This document shows, in pieces, positions 23,466 to 31,220 of a DNA stretch of 64,000 bases (its first letter is position 1; each line of letters opens with the position of its first letter). Source of the DNA: CAZENU01 sp965117035 (lineage in GTDB: Bacteria > Chloroflexota > Dehalococcoidia > Lucifugimonadales > CAZENU01); the NCBI GenBank assembly GCA_965117035.1, contig OZ220748.1, positions 3,720,001 to 3,784,000 of the forward strand. The letters are read 5' to 3'. The translations under genes and the position numbers were made by a program. Under the pieces are notes generated by a model that did no database searches, had not been told where the DNA came from, and was given only the letters and a program-made list of their open reading frames with translations.

Positions 23466-23951
23466 ATGGACGAATCACGGACACGGACGGAACGGTACAC
23501 GGGACCCAGCGCAGGACGGATCGCCGACCTGCTGCCTCACAGGGTCAGCTTCGAGAAGGGCTGGTTCTGGACCAAGGCGGTCTGTCACGGCGGCGAGTCT
23601 GACGCGCTGGCGTTCCGGCAGAGGCCCGACGGCAATGGCATCGAAGTGCGGTGCCACACCCAGGGTTGCTCGGCCGGGGTGGCGATAACCGAGCTGGAGG
23701 TGCTCGTCGGGCTGGACATCTGGACGGCCTTCGAGCCGGTATCCGACGCACGGGCCAGGGCCCCGGAGAAGCGGCCATGGTGGAGGCGGCCAAGGGTCGT
23801 CGGGGCCGGGGTCATAGCCCTGGTCGTGGCGGCGCCGCTGCTGACGCTGGACGTCGAGCTCTTCTTCCTCAACCTGTTCGGGCTGGGGATGCTGGCGCTG
23901 CTGCTCTGGCGGTTCATGCCCCGGCGTCCGGCGCGGAGGTTCCGCCGCTGA
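23466..23951 (+). CDS. Zinc-finger plus membrane-anchor protein
   Basis: 161 residues. The N-terminal part has Cys/His spacing like primase-type zinc fingers (KAVCHGGESDALAF...VRCHTQGCSAGV). The C-terminal part has two hydrophobic helices (VVGAGVIALVVAAPLLTL; LFFLNLFGLGMLALLLWRF) and an arginine-rich end. No intact primase domain follows the finger. It may tether nucleic acid at the membrane; that is inference. It lies five bases after the previous gene. Confidence 0.55.
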   Translation: MDESRTRTERYTGPSAGRIADLLPHRVSFEKGWFWTKAVCHGGESDALAFRQRPDGNGIEVRCHTQGCSAGVAITELEVLVGLDIWTAFEPVSDARARAPEKRPWWRRPRVVGAGVIALVVAAPLLTLDVELFFLNLFGLGMLALLLWRFMPRRPARRFRR

Positions 23952-23988
23952 CCGGGCGGGCTCCGCTCACTCACAACCCATTCAACGC

Positions 23989-24026
23989 AAGGGCCGTCTC
24001 CTCCGGGGGACGGCCCTTCTTCTTTG
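23989..24026 (+). terminator. Stem-loop with T-rich tail
   Basis: Perfect 10-bp arms AAGGGCCGTC (23989-23998) and GACGGCCCTT (24009-24018), a 10-base loop, then CTTCTTTG. It is a likely intrinsic terminator or attenuator after the 23466 gene. Confidence 0.65.
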
Positions 24027-24085
24027 TCCGCAATTGGGCGCGGATCGACGGCAACACACAAGTTGAAGCACTAAGGAGGTGCGAG

Positions 24086-24553
24086 ATGACGACGGCGACA
24101 CTGGTAGCAGGCAACGGGACGATGGAGGCGATGGACAGGCCCCGGCGCAGCCTGGAGGAGCTGGTCGACCAGCTCTTCGCTGCGATGGGATTCAAGGATG
24201 CGGCGGAGACGGAGGAGCCCACCGCGACGCGGAGCATCCACGAGGCCCGGAGGCTCAGGCAGGCTGGGGACGTCGACACCGCGCTGGCGGTGCTCGGCGA
24301 CGTGAACGTGGCGCAGGCCACGCCGAGGGAGGTCCGCTGGGCCTTCTCCGAGTGGAAGGGCCTCATCAGGCGGCGGTTCGGAGACAAGGACGCGGCGCTC
24401 TACACCCAGGGCGCAGGACGGGCCGCCGCGCTGGTGCCACAGGGCAACGGGACGCTGGAGGTCGTGGCGGCGCTGGGGATGCGCTGGAAGGCCGGCAAGC
24501 TGGTCTCGGAGCGGAGCCTCCGGGGGCTCAGGCCCCTGGCCGGAGGCGCGTGA
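24086..24553 (+). CDS. Hypothetical protein upstream of primase
   Basis: 155 residues from ATG 24086 with TAAGGAGG upstream. It is mostly helical: PRRSLEELVDQLFAAMGFKD, IHEARRLRQAGDVDTALAVL and VRWAFSEWKGLIRRRFGDKD. No family recognised. Its stop overlaps the primase start (TGATG), so the two are translationally coupled and it may be a primase partner. Confidence 0.6.
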   Translation: MTTATLVAGNGTMEAMDRPRRSLEELVDQLFAAMGFKDAAETEEPTATRSIHEARRLRQAGDVDTALAVLGDVNVAQATPREVRWAFSEWKGLIRRRFGDKDAALYTQGAGRAAALVPQGNGTLEVVAALGMRWKAGKLVSERSLRGLRPLAGGA

Positions 24554-25617
24554 TGGTTGTCGCCAACGTCGACTTTCCGGCCCTGAGGGCACGGCACGAC
24601 CTGGGCGACACGGTGGAGGCCGCCGGAGTGCGGCTCAGGGGAAGGGGCAGGGTCCGCCAGGGCATCTGCCCCTTCCACGACGAGGCTGAGGGGTCCTTCA
24701 CTGTGTACGAAAACTCCCAGAAATTCTGGTGCTTCGGCTGCGGCGAGAGAGGCGACGTGCTGGATTTCGTGCGGAAGTCCGAGGGGCTGTCGCTGCCGGA
24801 GGCCATCGCGCGGCTGGACGGCAGCCCAGGGCTTGCGCCCAGGGCCGCTAATCGTCCAGCCCGAACGCGGCGTCCTGCGTCCGCCGCGCTGCCTCCCCGC
24901 GACCCCGCCCTGCTGACGGCGGCGGCGCGCTTCTACGCCGGTTGTCTCCGGCGTTCGACAGAAGCGCGGGAGTACCTGGACTCGCGTGGCGTCGGCCCCG
25001 TCGCCGCAGACCGCCTCGGCCTCGGCTATGCGCCGGGCAGCGGTCTGCGGCAGGCCCTGGAGTCCCTCGGCTTCTCCGAGAAGCGTATCAGGGACTCCGG
25101 GCTGTTCATGGAGCGGGGATCGGAGCGGTTCGCCGGCATGGTCGTCGTCTCCGACCCCGTGTCGAGCACGGGGCAGGCAGGCGGCCTCGTCCGCTGGCTG
25201 AAGGGCCGGGCGGTCTCTCCTGACCGGACACCCCGCTTCCAGGCCCTTCCCGGCCCCAAGCCGGTGCTCGGACTCGGCAGGCTCGGCCCCGCTCCCCCGT
25301 GGGTCGTCGTTGCCGAGGGGGTCTTCGACTGGCTCCTCCTTACCGGATGGGGCCTCCCCGCCTGCGCTGCCCTGGGAACCCAGGGCGTTGAGCGCATCGC
25401 CTCCGCGCTCCGGGGCTGCCCCCGCGTCTTCCTCGCCTTCGACAACGACGACGCGGGACGCGAGGCGACGGACGGGCTTTTGACCCTGCTCGGACGCAGG
25501 GCCGCCGCCGTCGCCCTTCCCGAAGGCATCGGCGACGTGGCCGAGCTTGCGGCCCTTCCCCAGGGCCGCTCCCTCTTCCTCCGCCTGCTCTCCCAGGCGG
25601 CCCACACCGCCCGCTAG
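24553..25617 (+). CDS. DnaG-like primase
   Basis: 354 residues, ATG 24553 inside the upstream stop (TGATG). An N-terminal CHC2 zinc finger is visible (CPFHDE at 39-44, FWCFGCGERGD at 58-68). The Toprim domain has VVVAEGVFDWLLL (the catalytic Glu) and FDNDDAGREATD near residue 296. It is shorter than chromosomal DnaG (about 600 residues) and lacks a recognisable helicase-binding C-terminus, as in plasmid and phage primases. It would prime replication of the element, perhaps after transfer. The 207-bp gap that follows holds small hairpins and the ribosome-binding site of the next gene. Confidence 0.88.
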   Translation: MVVANVDFPALRARHDLGDTVEAAGVRLRGRGRVRQGICPFHDEAEGSFTVYENSQKFWCFGCGERGDVLDFVRKSEGLSLPEAIARLDGSPGLAPRAANRPARTRRPASAALPPRDPALLTAAARFYAGCLRRSTEAREYLDSRGVGPVAADRLGLGYAPGSGLRQALESLGFSEKRIRDSGLFMERGSERFAGMVVVSDPVSSTGQAGGLVRWLKGRAVSPDRTPRFQALPGPKPVLGLGRLGPAPPWVVVAEGVFDWLLLTGWGLPACAALGTQGVERIASALRGCPRVFLAFDNDDAGREATDGLLTLLGRRAAAVALPEGIGDVAELAALPQGRSLFLRLLSQAAHTAR

Positions 25618-25824
25618 CGGCTTCCCGCCGCTCCCCTGCGGGCTTTCCCCTCCCCTCCATTTCCCCCCTAGCGGAGCCTGTCTCGCTCCGCTTCCCCCAT
25701 CCCCAATCCCAATGCCCAGGAGGTCCTATGCCCATTTCACGACGGGCCATGCCCGCGCACGGATTCCCATAGGGAACCCGCCCACCGTTCATTCGCTACA
25801 GGACAACAAGGAAGGAGACACGAA

Positions 25825-26736
25825 ATGTCCACCAACAACGGAAGCAACAACGGTGTCCACAAGGACACTGCCATAGCCACGGTCAACGGCAACGGGCACA
25901 AGCCCGAAGCCGCCATTCCGGTCGGGCACGACCCCGCATTGAGCGCGGGGCAGGCCCTGTACTGGGACGGGCTCTCGCCCGCAATCACGCAGGCTCTCGG
26001 CCAGCCCCTCGACCCTAAGCTGGTCTCCCAGCGCAGGGGGCGAGGCAACAAGTCCTTCGACTACCTCGAAGGGCACGCCGTCATCGACCAGGCCAACCGC
26101 ATCTTCGGCTACGGCGGCTGGGGCTACGAGTTGGTCGGCGACGTGACGCTGCGCCAGATCGAGACGGTCGATAGCGAGACCGGCGAGGTCAAGACCGCCA
26201 GGGCCTACTGCGCCCCGGTGCGGGTCACCGTGGCGGGCGCTCTGCCCCGCACAGACATCGGCGTCCACCCGGTGACGGAGGACACCGTTGACGGCCACGA
26301 CACGGCCATCAAGGGAGCGGTGACCGACGGCATGAAGCGGGCGTTCCGCAGCTTCGGCGTGCAGTTCGGCAACGGCTTCTACGGCGACCAGCCCCCCGCC
26401 AACGCCTCGGCTCAGCCGCAGCGCGCCCCCGTCAGAAGCCAGCCCCGGACCGGCTCCCAGTCCAACGGCAACTCCGGCAGGTCCCAGGCCAGTCGCTCCA
26501 CGCGGCAGGCCCAGCCCAAGAACGGCAACGACTCCCAGGTCGAGAAGCTGCGCAAGGAGCTCTCCGAGATCGCCTCGGAGATGGGCCTCGACGACGACAG
26601 GCTGCGCGCCCAAGTCGTGAATAAGACAGGCAAGAGCATCGACGACCTGACGGCCGACGAGCTCAAGGAACTGGTGGAGGCCGCCGACAAGAGGCTCCAG
26701 CAGGTGAAGCAGGGGCAGGCCAAGCAGGCCGCCTAG
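25825..26736 (+). CDS. RAD52-type single-strand annealing protein
   Basis: 303 residues, AAGGAAGGAG upstream. The central region (LSQRRGRG-like KLVSQRRGRGNKSFDYLEG, HAVIDQANRIFGYGGWGYEL, DGHDTAIKGAVTDGMKRAFR) matches Rad52/Rad22-type annealing proteins near residues 65-185. The C-terminal half is a Gln/Ser/Asn-rich linker and a helical tail. With the exonuclease at 27767 and the SSB at 28990 it forms a recombination set like the phage exonuclease/annealase pairs. Confidence 0.85.
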   Translation: MSTNNGSNNGVHKDTAIATVNGNGHKPEAAIPVGHDPALSAGQALYWDGLSPAITQALGQPLDPKLVSQRRGRGNKSFDYLEGHAVIDQANRIFGYGGWGYELVGDVTLRQIETVDSETGEVKTARAYCAPVRVTVAGALPRTDIGVHPVTEDTVDGHDTAIKGAVTDGMKRAFRSFGVQFGNGFYGDQPPANASAQPQRAPVRSQPRTGSQSNGNSGRSQASRSTRQAQPKNGNDSQVEKLRKELSEIASEMGLDDDRLRAQVVNKTGKSIDDLTADELKELVEAADKRLQQVKQGQAKQAA

Positions 26737-26761
26737 TCCGACCGGACAACCGGCACATGGG

Positions 26762-26796
26762 AGCGGGGTTCGTCTCCTTCAAGGGGCGGCCCCGCT
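26762..26796 (+). other. Intergenic stem-loop
   Basis: AGCGGGG (26762-26768) pairs with CCCCGCT (26790-26796) in the gap between the RAD52-type and DUF7007 genes. There is no T-run. It may be an RNA processing or stability element. Confidence 0.4.
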
Positions 26797-26827
26797 TCCG
26801 CATTACAGGAAAGAGAGGACAGGACCG

Positions 26828-27331
26828 ATGACGACCATGACCGCAACCTACACACCCTGGGGCTGGACGAGGGACGTGGTGGAGCTGGCCGAGGGCATTC
26901 TGAGGGTCACGACGCCCTCGCACAGCGGGCTGAAGCTCAGCCGGGAGCGGTGGGACGAACTCCCCGCCGCCGTCCGCGACACGATGCTCACCCCCACCTT
27001 CGCCGAGGAGGACTGCGAGGAACCCATCGTGCGGCTGCTCCTGGGAGTCGGCGACGACCGAGACCGGGAGACGGCCCTCATCGTGGCAGACTACTTCGAC
27101 CGCTACGCCCCCGCGCTCCCCTTCATCCGTCATTACCCGCCCGGTCTCCACTACCACGTCCTCTTCTACTGGGGAGGCTACGGCTCGGACCCCTTCGAGC
27201 GCTTCGACACCCTCGTCGAGGCCGAGTCCTTCGCCAACGACCCGGAGATGGTCACGAAGTACGGGCGGATGGAGACCATCCATTGCAGCCGGACGCGCCC
27301 GCTCTGCCTGCCGGAAGGGCCAGGACGATGA
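26828..27331 (+). CDS. DUF7007-like protein
   Basis: 167 residues, ATG 26828. YTPWGWTRDVVELAEGILRV and TTPSHSGLKLSRERWDELP, followed by EEDCEEPIV, match my recollection of DUF7007 proteins from plasmids. The C-terminal half continues with a YDDF-like tyrosine-rich segment (HYHVLFYWGGYGSDPFERF). The function is unknown. The stop overlaps the next gene start by four bases (ATGA). Confidence 0.6.
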   Translation: MTTMTATYTPWGWTRDVVELAEGILRVTTPSHSGLKLSRERWDELPAAVRDTMLTPTFAEEDCEEPIVRLLLGVGDDRDRETALIVADYFDRYAPALPFIRHYPPGLHYHVLFYWGGYGSDPFERFDTLVEAESFANDPEMVTKYGRMETIHCSRTRPLCLPEGPGR

Positions 27332-27732
27332 GCGGTTCGACGCGGCCCAGGCCGCGCAGCCTTCCCAGCACGACGACGAAGCTGCAAACGGAGTTCGGCA
27401 ACCTCTACGTCACCGTCTCGACGGACGAAGACGGACGGCCCTTCGAGGTCTTCGGTTGGCTCGGCAAGGGCGGCTCGTTCCAGCACGGCGTGACCGAGCT
27501 GGCCTGCCGCCTCGTCTCCCTGCACCTGCGCCGGGGAACCCCATTGGAGGAGGTGATCGACCAGATGCAGGGCATCCAGGAGATGCAGCCCTTCTGGAAC
27601 AGCCTGGACGACGGCAGGAGTGTCGCCGTCCACGGCCTCGGCGACGGCATCGCCCACATCCTCAAGGCTCACCTTCGGGCCAGCGAGGAACAGGACACGG
27701 ACCAGGAAGCGGACATCAGGGCCGCCGCATGA
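27328..27732 (+). CDS. Stand-alone TSCPD-domain protein
   Basis: 134 residues from ATG 27328, overlapping the upstream stop. RPRSLPSTTTKLQTEFGNLY, VTVSTDEDGRPFEVFGWLGK and ACRLVSLHLRRGTPLEEVID match the TSCPD domain normally found at the C-terminus of B12-dependent ribonucleotide reductase. No reductase catalytic domain is nearby. A free TSCPD protein on a mobile element may modulate host nucleotide reduction; that is inference. Confidence 0.75.
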   Translation: MSGSTRPRPRSLPSTTTKLQTEFGNLYVTVSTDEDGRPFEVFGWLGKGGSFQHGVTELACRLVSLHLRRGTPLEEVIDQMQGIQEMQPFWNSLDDGRSVAVHGLGDGIAHILKAHLRASEEQDTDQEADIRAAA

Positions 27733-27766
27733 CCATCCATCTACAGGACACAAGGAGGCAGAGACG

Positions 27767-28873
27767 ATGACAGCAACGACAGACATCGACAGGGCGGAGG
27801 TCTTCTCCCGCCCTTCGGCGCGGTTCGACGGCGACGGCAACATCGAGGTGCGGGCATCGGCGGCCCTGGGCTGCCGCCGCTCCCTCTGGTACGCCGCGAC
27901 CGGGTACGAGCCCACAAACCCGCCCAGCGACGACTCGCTGACGGCGATGGAGGCGGGCAACGCCCTGGAGCCGGTGGTGGTAAGGGCGATGGAGCGGGCG
28001 GGCTGGCAGGTGGACGCCGCCGACCCCGGGAACCCGAAGCAGGTGGCCGTGAAAGTCGGCCCGAACATACTGGTGACCGGCCACCCGGACGGGACGGTGC
28101 GGATGCCCCTGACGGGAGACGAGGCGCCCCCGCAGATCTTCCTCTTCGAGGGGGAACCGGAGACCCCCGCCTACGGCGACCCGATGGTCGTCGAGATCAA
28201 GACGCGGGGGCCGGATGCCTTCAAGCGTTGGCAGACGCTCGGAGCCGAGCGCAGCCACCCGGCAGCGGTGGCCCAGGCCGCCTTCTACACCCTCGGAGAG
28301 TTCGGGGAGATGCGGCCAACGGTCATCGCCACGATGGACACGGGCGACCGCACCTGGGACTGGGAGCGGATACCAGCCGACCGGCTGGAACGGTCCCTGC
28401 AAGACGCCTGTGCCTGGCTCGGCGAGCTGGGGGCGCACCACGTCGAGAACGGGCCGGACCCCGACGCCCTGCCGGAGCGGGATTTCACCGCCGACACCTG
28501 GCAGTGCCGCTCCTGCCCCTTCCTTGCCGTCTGCCTGCCGGGTACGGCTGCGGAGGACGGGACCGACGAGGACATGGAAACCGAAGGAAAGGAGGTTACG
28601 GACGAGGAGGCGCGGGAGGCGGTCGCGGCCTACACCGAGGCCCAGGAGTCCCTGAAGGAGCCTGAGAAGGCCAAGCGCGGGGCGCTGGACACTCTGAAGG
28701 CGTGGATGGGCCGACAAAGTGACACGAAGGTGACCGTGAACGGAAGGACGGTCAGCCTCGTGCAGACGACACGGTACTCGGTCAACCACCGGAGGCTCAA
28801 CGAGGCGCTCGACCCTGAGACCAGGGCCGAGATCGTCACGGAGAACGAGTCGGAGTACGTGCGGGTCAGCTAG
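27767..28873 (+). CDS. PD-(D/E)XK exonuclease, Cas4/RecB-like
   Basis: 368 residues, ATG 27767 with AAGGAGG upstream. The nuclease core shows GHPDGTVRMP near residue 105 and MVVEIKTRGPDAF near 141-150 (motifs II and III). A conserved-looking AAVAQAAFYTLGEFG follows, and a cysteine cluster QCRSCPFLAVC near 245 suggests an iron-sulfur site as in Cas4/AddB. A C-terminal region of about 110 residues is helical. It likely resects DNA ends for the RAD52-type annealing protein. No CRISPR array or Cas1 is near, so an adaptation role is not suggested. Confidence 0.82.
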   Translation: MTATTDIDRAEVFSRPSARFDGDGNIEVRASAALGCRRSLWYAATGYEPTNPPSDDSLTAMEAGNALEPVVVRAMERAGWQVDAADPGNPKQVAVKVGPNILVTGHPDGTVRMPLTGDEAPPQIFLFEGEPETPAYGDPMVVEIKTRGPDAFKRWQTLGAERSHPAAVAQAAFYTLGEFGEMRPTVIATMDTGDRTWDWERIPADRLERSLQDACAWLGELGAHHVENGPDPDALPERDFTADTWQCRSCPFLAVCLPGTAAEDGTDEDMETEGKEVTDEEAREAVAAYTEAQESLKEPEKAKRGALDTLKAWMGRQSDTKVTVNGRTVSLVQTTRYSVNHRRLNEALDPETRAEIVTENESEYVRVS

Positions 28874-28897
28874 ACGCTCCTTCATTGGAGCGCCGGA

Positions 28898-28931
28898 CGG
28901 GCCGTCTTCCCATCTACGGGAGGGCGGCCCG
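28898..28931 (+). other. Intergenic stem-loop
   Basis: CGGGCCG (28898-28904) pairs with CGGCCCG (28925-28931). Inner CTTCCC/GGGAGG extends the stem to about 13 pairs. A smaller hairpin (CGCTCC/GGAGCG) lies just before it at 28875-28892. Both fall between the exonuclease and SSB genes. Confidence 0.5.
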
Positions 28932-28989
28932 CTCCCATTTCAGACGGGCGCGGGGAGACTGCGCCACTACACACAGAAGGAGAATCGAA

Positions 28990-29352
28990 ATGTCACGGAC
29001 GATCAACAAGGTAACGCTTCTGGGCAGAGTCGGGACGGACCCGGAGATGCAGTACACGCCGGGCGGCACCGCCATCACCAAGCTGCGGCTGGCGACGGAC
29101 CGCTACCGCAAGGACGCCGAGCCGGAGACGGACTGGCACGACGTGACGTGCTGGGCCGGGCTCGCCGAGGCCGTCAACAACTACGTCGGCAAGGGCCAGC
29201 GCATCTACGTCGAGGGCCGTCTCGTCCAGAACACCTGGGAGGGAGACGACGGCCAGCGCCGCCACCGCACCGAGGTCCACGCCTCCGAGGTCGTGTTCCT
29301 CGACGGCAACGGCAACGGCGCCGGGCAGGCGGAGGATGACTCCCTCTTCTAG
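28990..29352 (+). CDS. ssb: Single-stranded DNA-binding protein
   Basis: 120 residues from ATG 28990. The OB-fold start MSRTINKVTLLGRVGTDPEM, the TDWHDVTCWAGLAE segment and GKGQRIYVEGRLV are typical of bacterial SSB. The C-terminus is short and ends AEDDSLF, which keeps acidic residues and a final Phe but not the exact DDDIPF tip. It probably protects single strands during transfer and annealing. It lies downstream of the exonuclease. Confidence 0.93.
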   Translation: MSRTINKVTLLGRVGTDPEMQYTPGGTAITKLRLATDRYRKDAEPETDWHDVTCWAGLAEAVNNYVGKGQRIYVEGRLVQNTWEGDDGQRRHRTEVHASEVVFLDGNGNGAGQAEDDSLF

Positions 29353-29377
29353 CCCGCCGACCTGCAACCAACACCGA

Positions 29378-29434
29378 CGCCCGTACCGGACGGGCGCACA
29401 CGGGGCCGCTTCCAATCCACAGGGGGCGGCCCCG
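29378..29434 (+). other. Paired intergenic stem-loops
   Basis: Two hairpins follow ssb: CGCCCGT/ACGGGCG (29378-29384 with 29390-29396), and a perfect 9-bp stem CGGGGCCGC/GCGGCCCCG (29401-29409 with 29426-29434) followed by CTTCTGTTCT. The second may act as a weak terminator. Confidence 0.55.
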
Positions 29435-29467
29435 CTTCTGTTCTAACCGGTATCCAAGGAGGCCGAA

Positions 29468-29974
29468 ATGACCACCATCACAGCACAACACACGGACACC
29501 CTGCTGGACGCCCTGCGGCGCAACCTCGACGTTCTCGGAGAGCTGGCGATCCGCCACCAGGTGGAAGTTCTCCCGGAGCGCCCCGGCGACGTTCCCGCCG
29601 TTTCCTGCCCGGAGGACGTGCAGCGCCTGGTCGGGCGCGAGATGTCGCAGCTTGCCCAGGAGCAGGTTCGCGTCCTCCTTCTGGATCGGAAGAACAAGGT
29701 GGTCGGCCAGCGCGTCATCTACCAGGGGAATGCCTACTCCGCGATCGTGCGAGCTGCCGAGGTCTTCCGTCCCGCGGTCGTCGAGGCCGTACCCCACGTC
29801 ATCATCGTGCACAACCATCCCTCGGCGGACCCGTCTCCCAGCCCGGAGGACATCCGCATCACCGAGGACCTGGTGAACGCCGCCAAGCTCCTCGGCATCG
29901 ACTTGCTCGACCACATCGTGATCGGCGGGGACAGGTTCGTCAGCCTCAAGGACCGGGGCCTGATACCCCTCTAG
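29468..29974 (+). CDS. radC: RadC-like JAB-domain protein
   Basis: 168 residues, AAGGAGG upstream. The JAMM metal site is HNHPSADPSPSPED near residue 115. It is preceded by LLLDRKNKVVGQRVIYQG and followed by GIDLLDHIVIGGDRFVSLKD, the usual RadC tail. The N-terminal HhH region of chromosomal RadC is missing, as is common in mobile-element copies. The function of RadC proteins remains uncertain; recombination-associated by company. Confidence 0.85.
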   Translation: MTTITAQHTDTLLDALRRNLDVLGELAIRHQVEVLPERPGDVPAVSCPEDVQRLVGREMSQLAQEQVRVLLLDRKNKVVGQRVIYQGNAYSAIVRAAEVFRPAVVEAVPHVIIVHNHPSADPSPSPEDIRITEDLVNAAKLLGIDLLDHIVIGGDRFVSLKDRGLIPL

Positions 29975-30019
29975 GAAATGCGGTACACGACCGGACCGCC
30001 CATGCCGTCCGGCCCCTCA

Positions 30020-30040
30020 CGCGGGGACACCCTCCCCGCG
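30020..30040 (+). other. Intergenic stem-loop
   Basis: Perfect 7-bp arms CGCGGGG (30020-30026) and CCCCGCG (30034-30040) between radC and the 30075 gene. No T-run. Confidence 0.45.
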
Positions 30041-30074
30041 CACCGGATCAACCCCACACGCAAGGAGGTTCGCA

Positions 30075-30719
30075 ATGCTTGCGACTCACACCATAGACCC
30101 CGAGGACCTGTTCACCATCTCGGCGGGAGGGTTCTCGGCCACCGCCGACGCCTTCGCCCGCAACGACAAGACCGACGGCCTCTGGTTCGTCTCGATGGTC
30201 GGCTCACAGACGGCGCTCAAGGGCATCTGGGCGTCGCTGCTGAAGCAGCCCCCGGACGCCGCGCACATCATCCGCGGCGCGGACGGCATGGCCCTCTCGG
30301 GCGGCTTCGAGCGGTGCGTCATCCCCTACGAGACGCTGGGAACGTGGACGACCAAGATCGCCAAGCTGCCGGTGTCCGGCGGCTGGCACGCGCTCGTGTA
30401 CACGAAGCAGGCGGAGTTCGGTTTCGAGAAGGACTCGTTCCTGCTGCTGGCGCAGTCACCGGAGGAGGCCCCGGCGCTCCATCACAGGTTCCTCGACAAG
30501 CGCAGCCCGCTTCCCCTCCACGGCTCCTGGGCCGGATGGCTCTGGGAGCGGGGCATCTCTGAGGGGGAGATAGTCCCCCTCCAGTCGGTGGGCGTCTTCG
30601 GCTACCGGTGCTCCCCCAGGGCCAAGAAGCTGCGCGAAGACCTGTCCTACGCCGTCGCGTCGGGCGGGCTGACGCTGCCAAGAGAGGAGACCCCGGCGGC
30701 GGTAGGGGCCACGACATGA
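30075..30719 (+). CDS. Hypothetical protein
   Basis: 214 residues, ATG 30075 with AAGGAGG upstream. A soluble alpha/beta sequence: FSATADAFARNDKTDGLWFV, GGWHALVYTKQAEFGFEKDS and LLLAQSPEEAPALHHRFLD. No family recognised. Its end overlaps the start of the next gene (ATGA-type), so the pair is co-translated. Confidence 0.55.
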   Translation: MLATHTIDPEDLFTISAGGFSATADAFARNDKTDGLWFVSMVGSQTALKGIWASLLKQPPDAAHIIRGADGMALSGGFERCVIPYETLGTWTTKIAKLPVSGGWHALVYTKQAEFGFEKDSFLLLAQSPEEAPALHHRFLDKRSPLPLHGSWAGWLWERGISEGEIVPLQSVGVFGYRCSPRAKKLREDLSYAVASGGLTLPREETPAAVGATT

Positions 30720-31201
30720 TCGACTACCGCTACGACGACGGCGGCCGGGCGGCAGCGGGATACCGGGGCAAGACCGGCGACTGCGTCGTCCGCGCCATAG
30801 CCGTCTGCGCCCGCGAGGACTACCGCTCGGTCTACACAACGATGGCCGAGCACATGAAGCGCAACGGCTACGCCGCCAGCGGCAACGCCTACGCCACACG
30901 GGAGCGCAACCGCAAAGCGCCCCGCCGCAGGGGTCAGCTCACCGCCAGGCGCGTCCAGGACCGAGTCCTCGAAGCCTACGGCTTCCGCAAGATTCGCCTG
31001 CCGTCCGGTGAGCGCCCCACGTACACGGAGGCGCATCGACGGTACGGCGACTGCGTCGTCGGCACCACCAAGCACGTGGCGGCCCTCGTGGACGGCGCCC
31101 TTCGGGACATCTTCGACGGCCGCACCTACGAGTGGGATTCTGAGACACGCGAACGCAAAGCCCAGTCCGTCTGGGTGCGGCCCCTGACGACACAAGAGTA
31201 A
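30716..31201 (+). CDS. Papain-like-fold hypothetical protein
   Basis: 161 residues from ATG 30716. GKTGDCVVRAIAVCAREDY, with a Cys after GD, and a later TTKHVAALVDGALRDIFDG, with a His before a strand, are spaced as in small cysteine-peptidase-like proteins of phages and plasmids. A basic middle segment (RERNRKAPRRRGQLTARR) is present. Whether it is a peptidase is not shown by sequence. It overlaps the preceding gene by four bases. Confidence 0.55.
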   Translation: MIDYRYDDGGRAAAGYRGKTGDCVVRAIAVCAREDYRSVYTTMAEHMKRNGYAASGNAYATRERNRKAPRRRGQLTARRVQDRVLEAYGFRKIRLPSGERPTYTEAHRRYGDCVVGTTKHVAALVDGALRDIFDGRTYEWDSETRERKAQSVWVRPLTTQE

Positions 31202-31220
31202 GCACGAAAGGAGAGACGAC

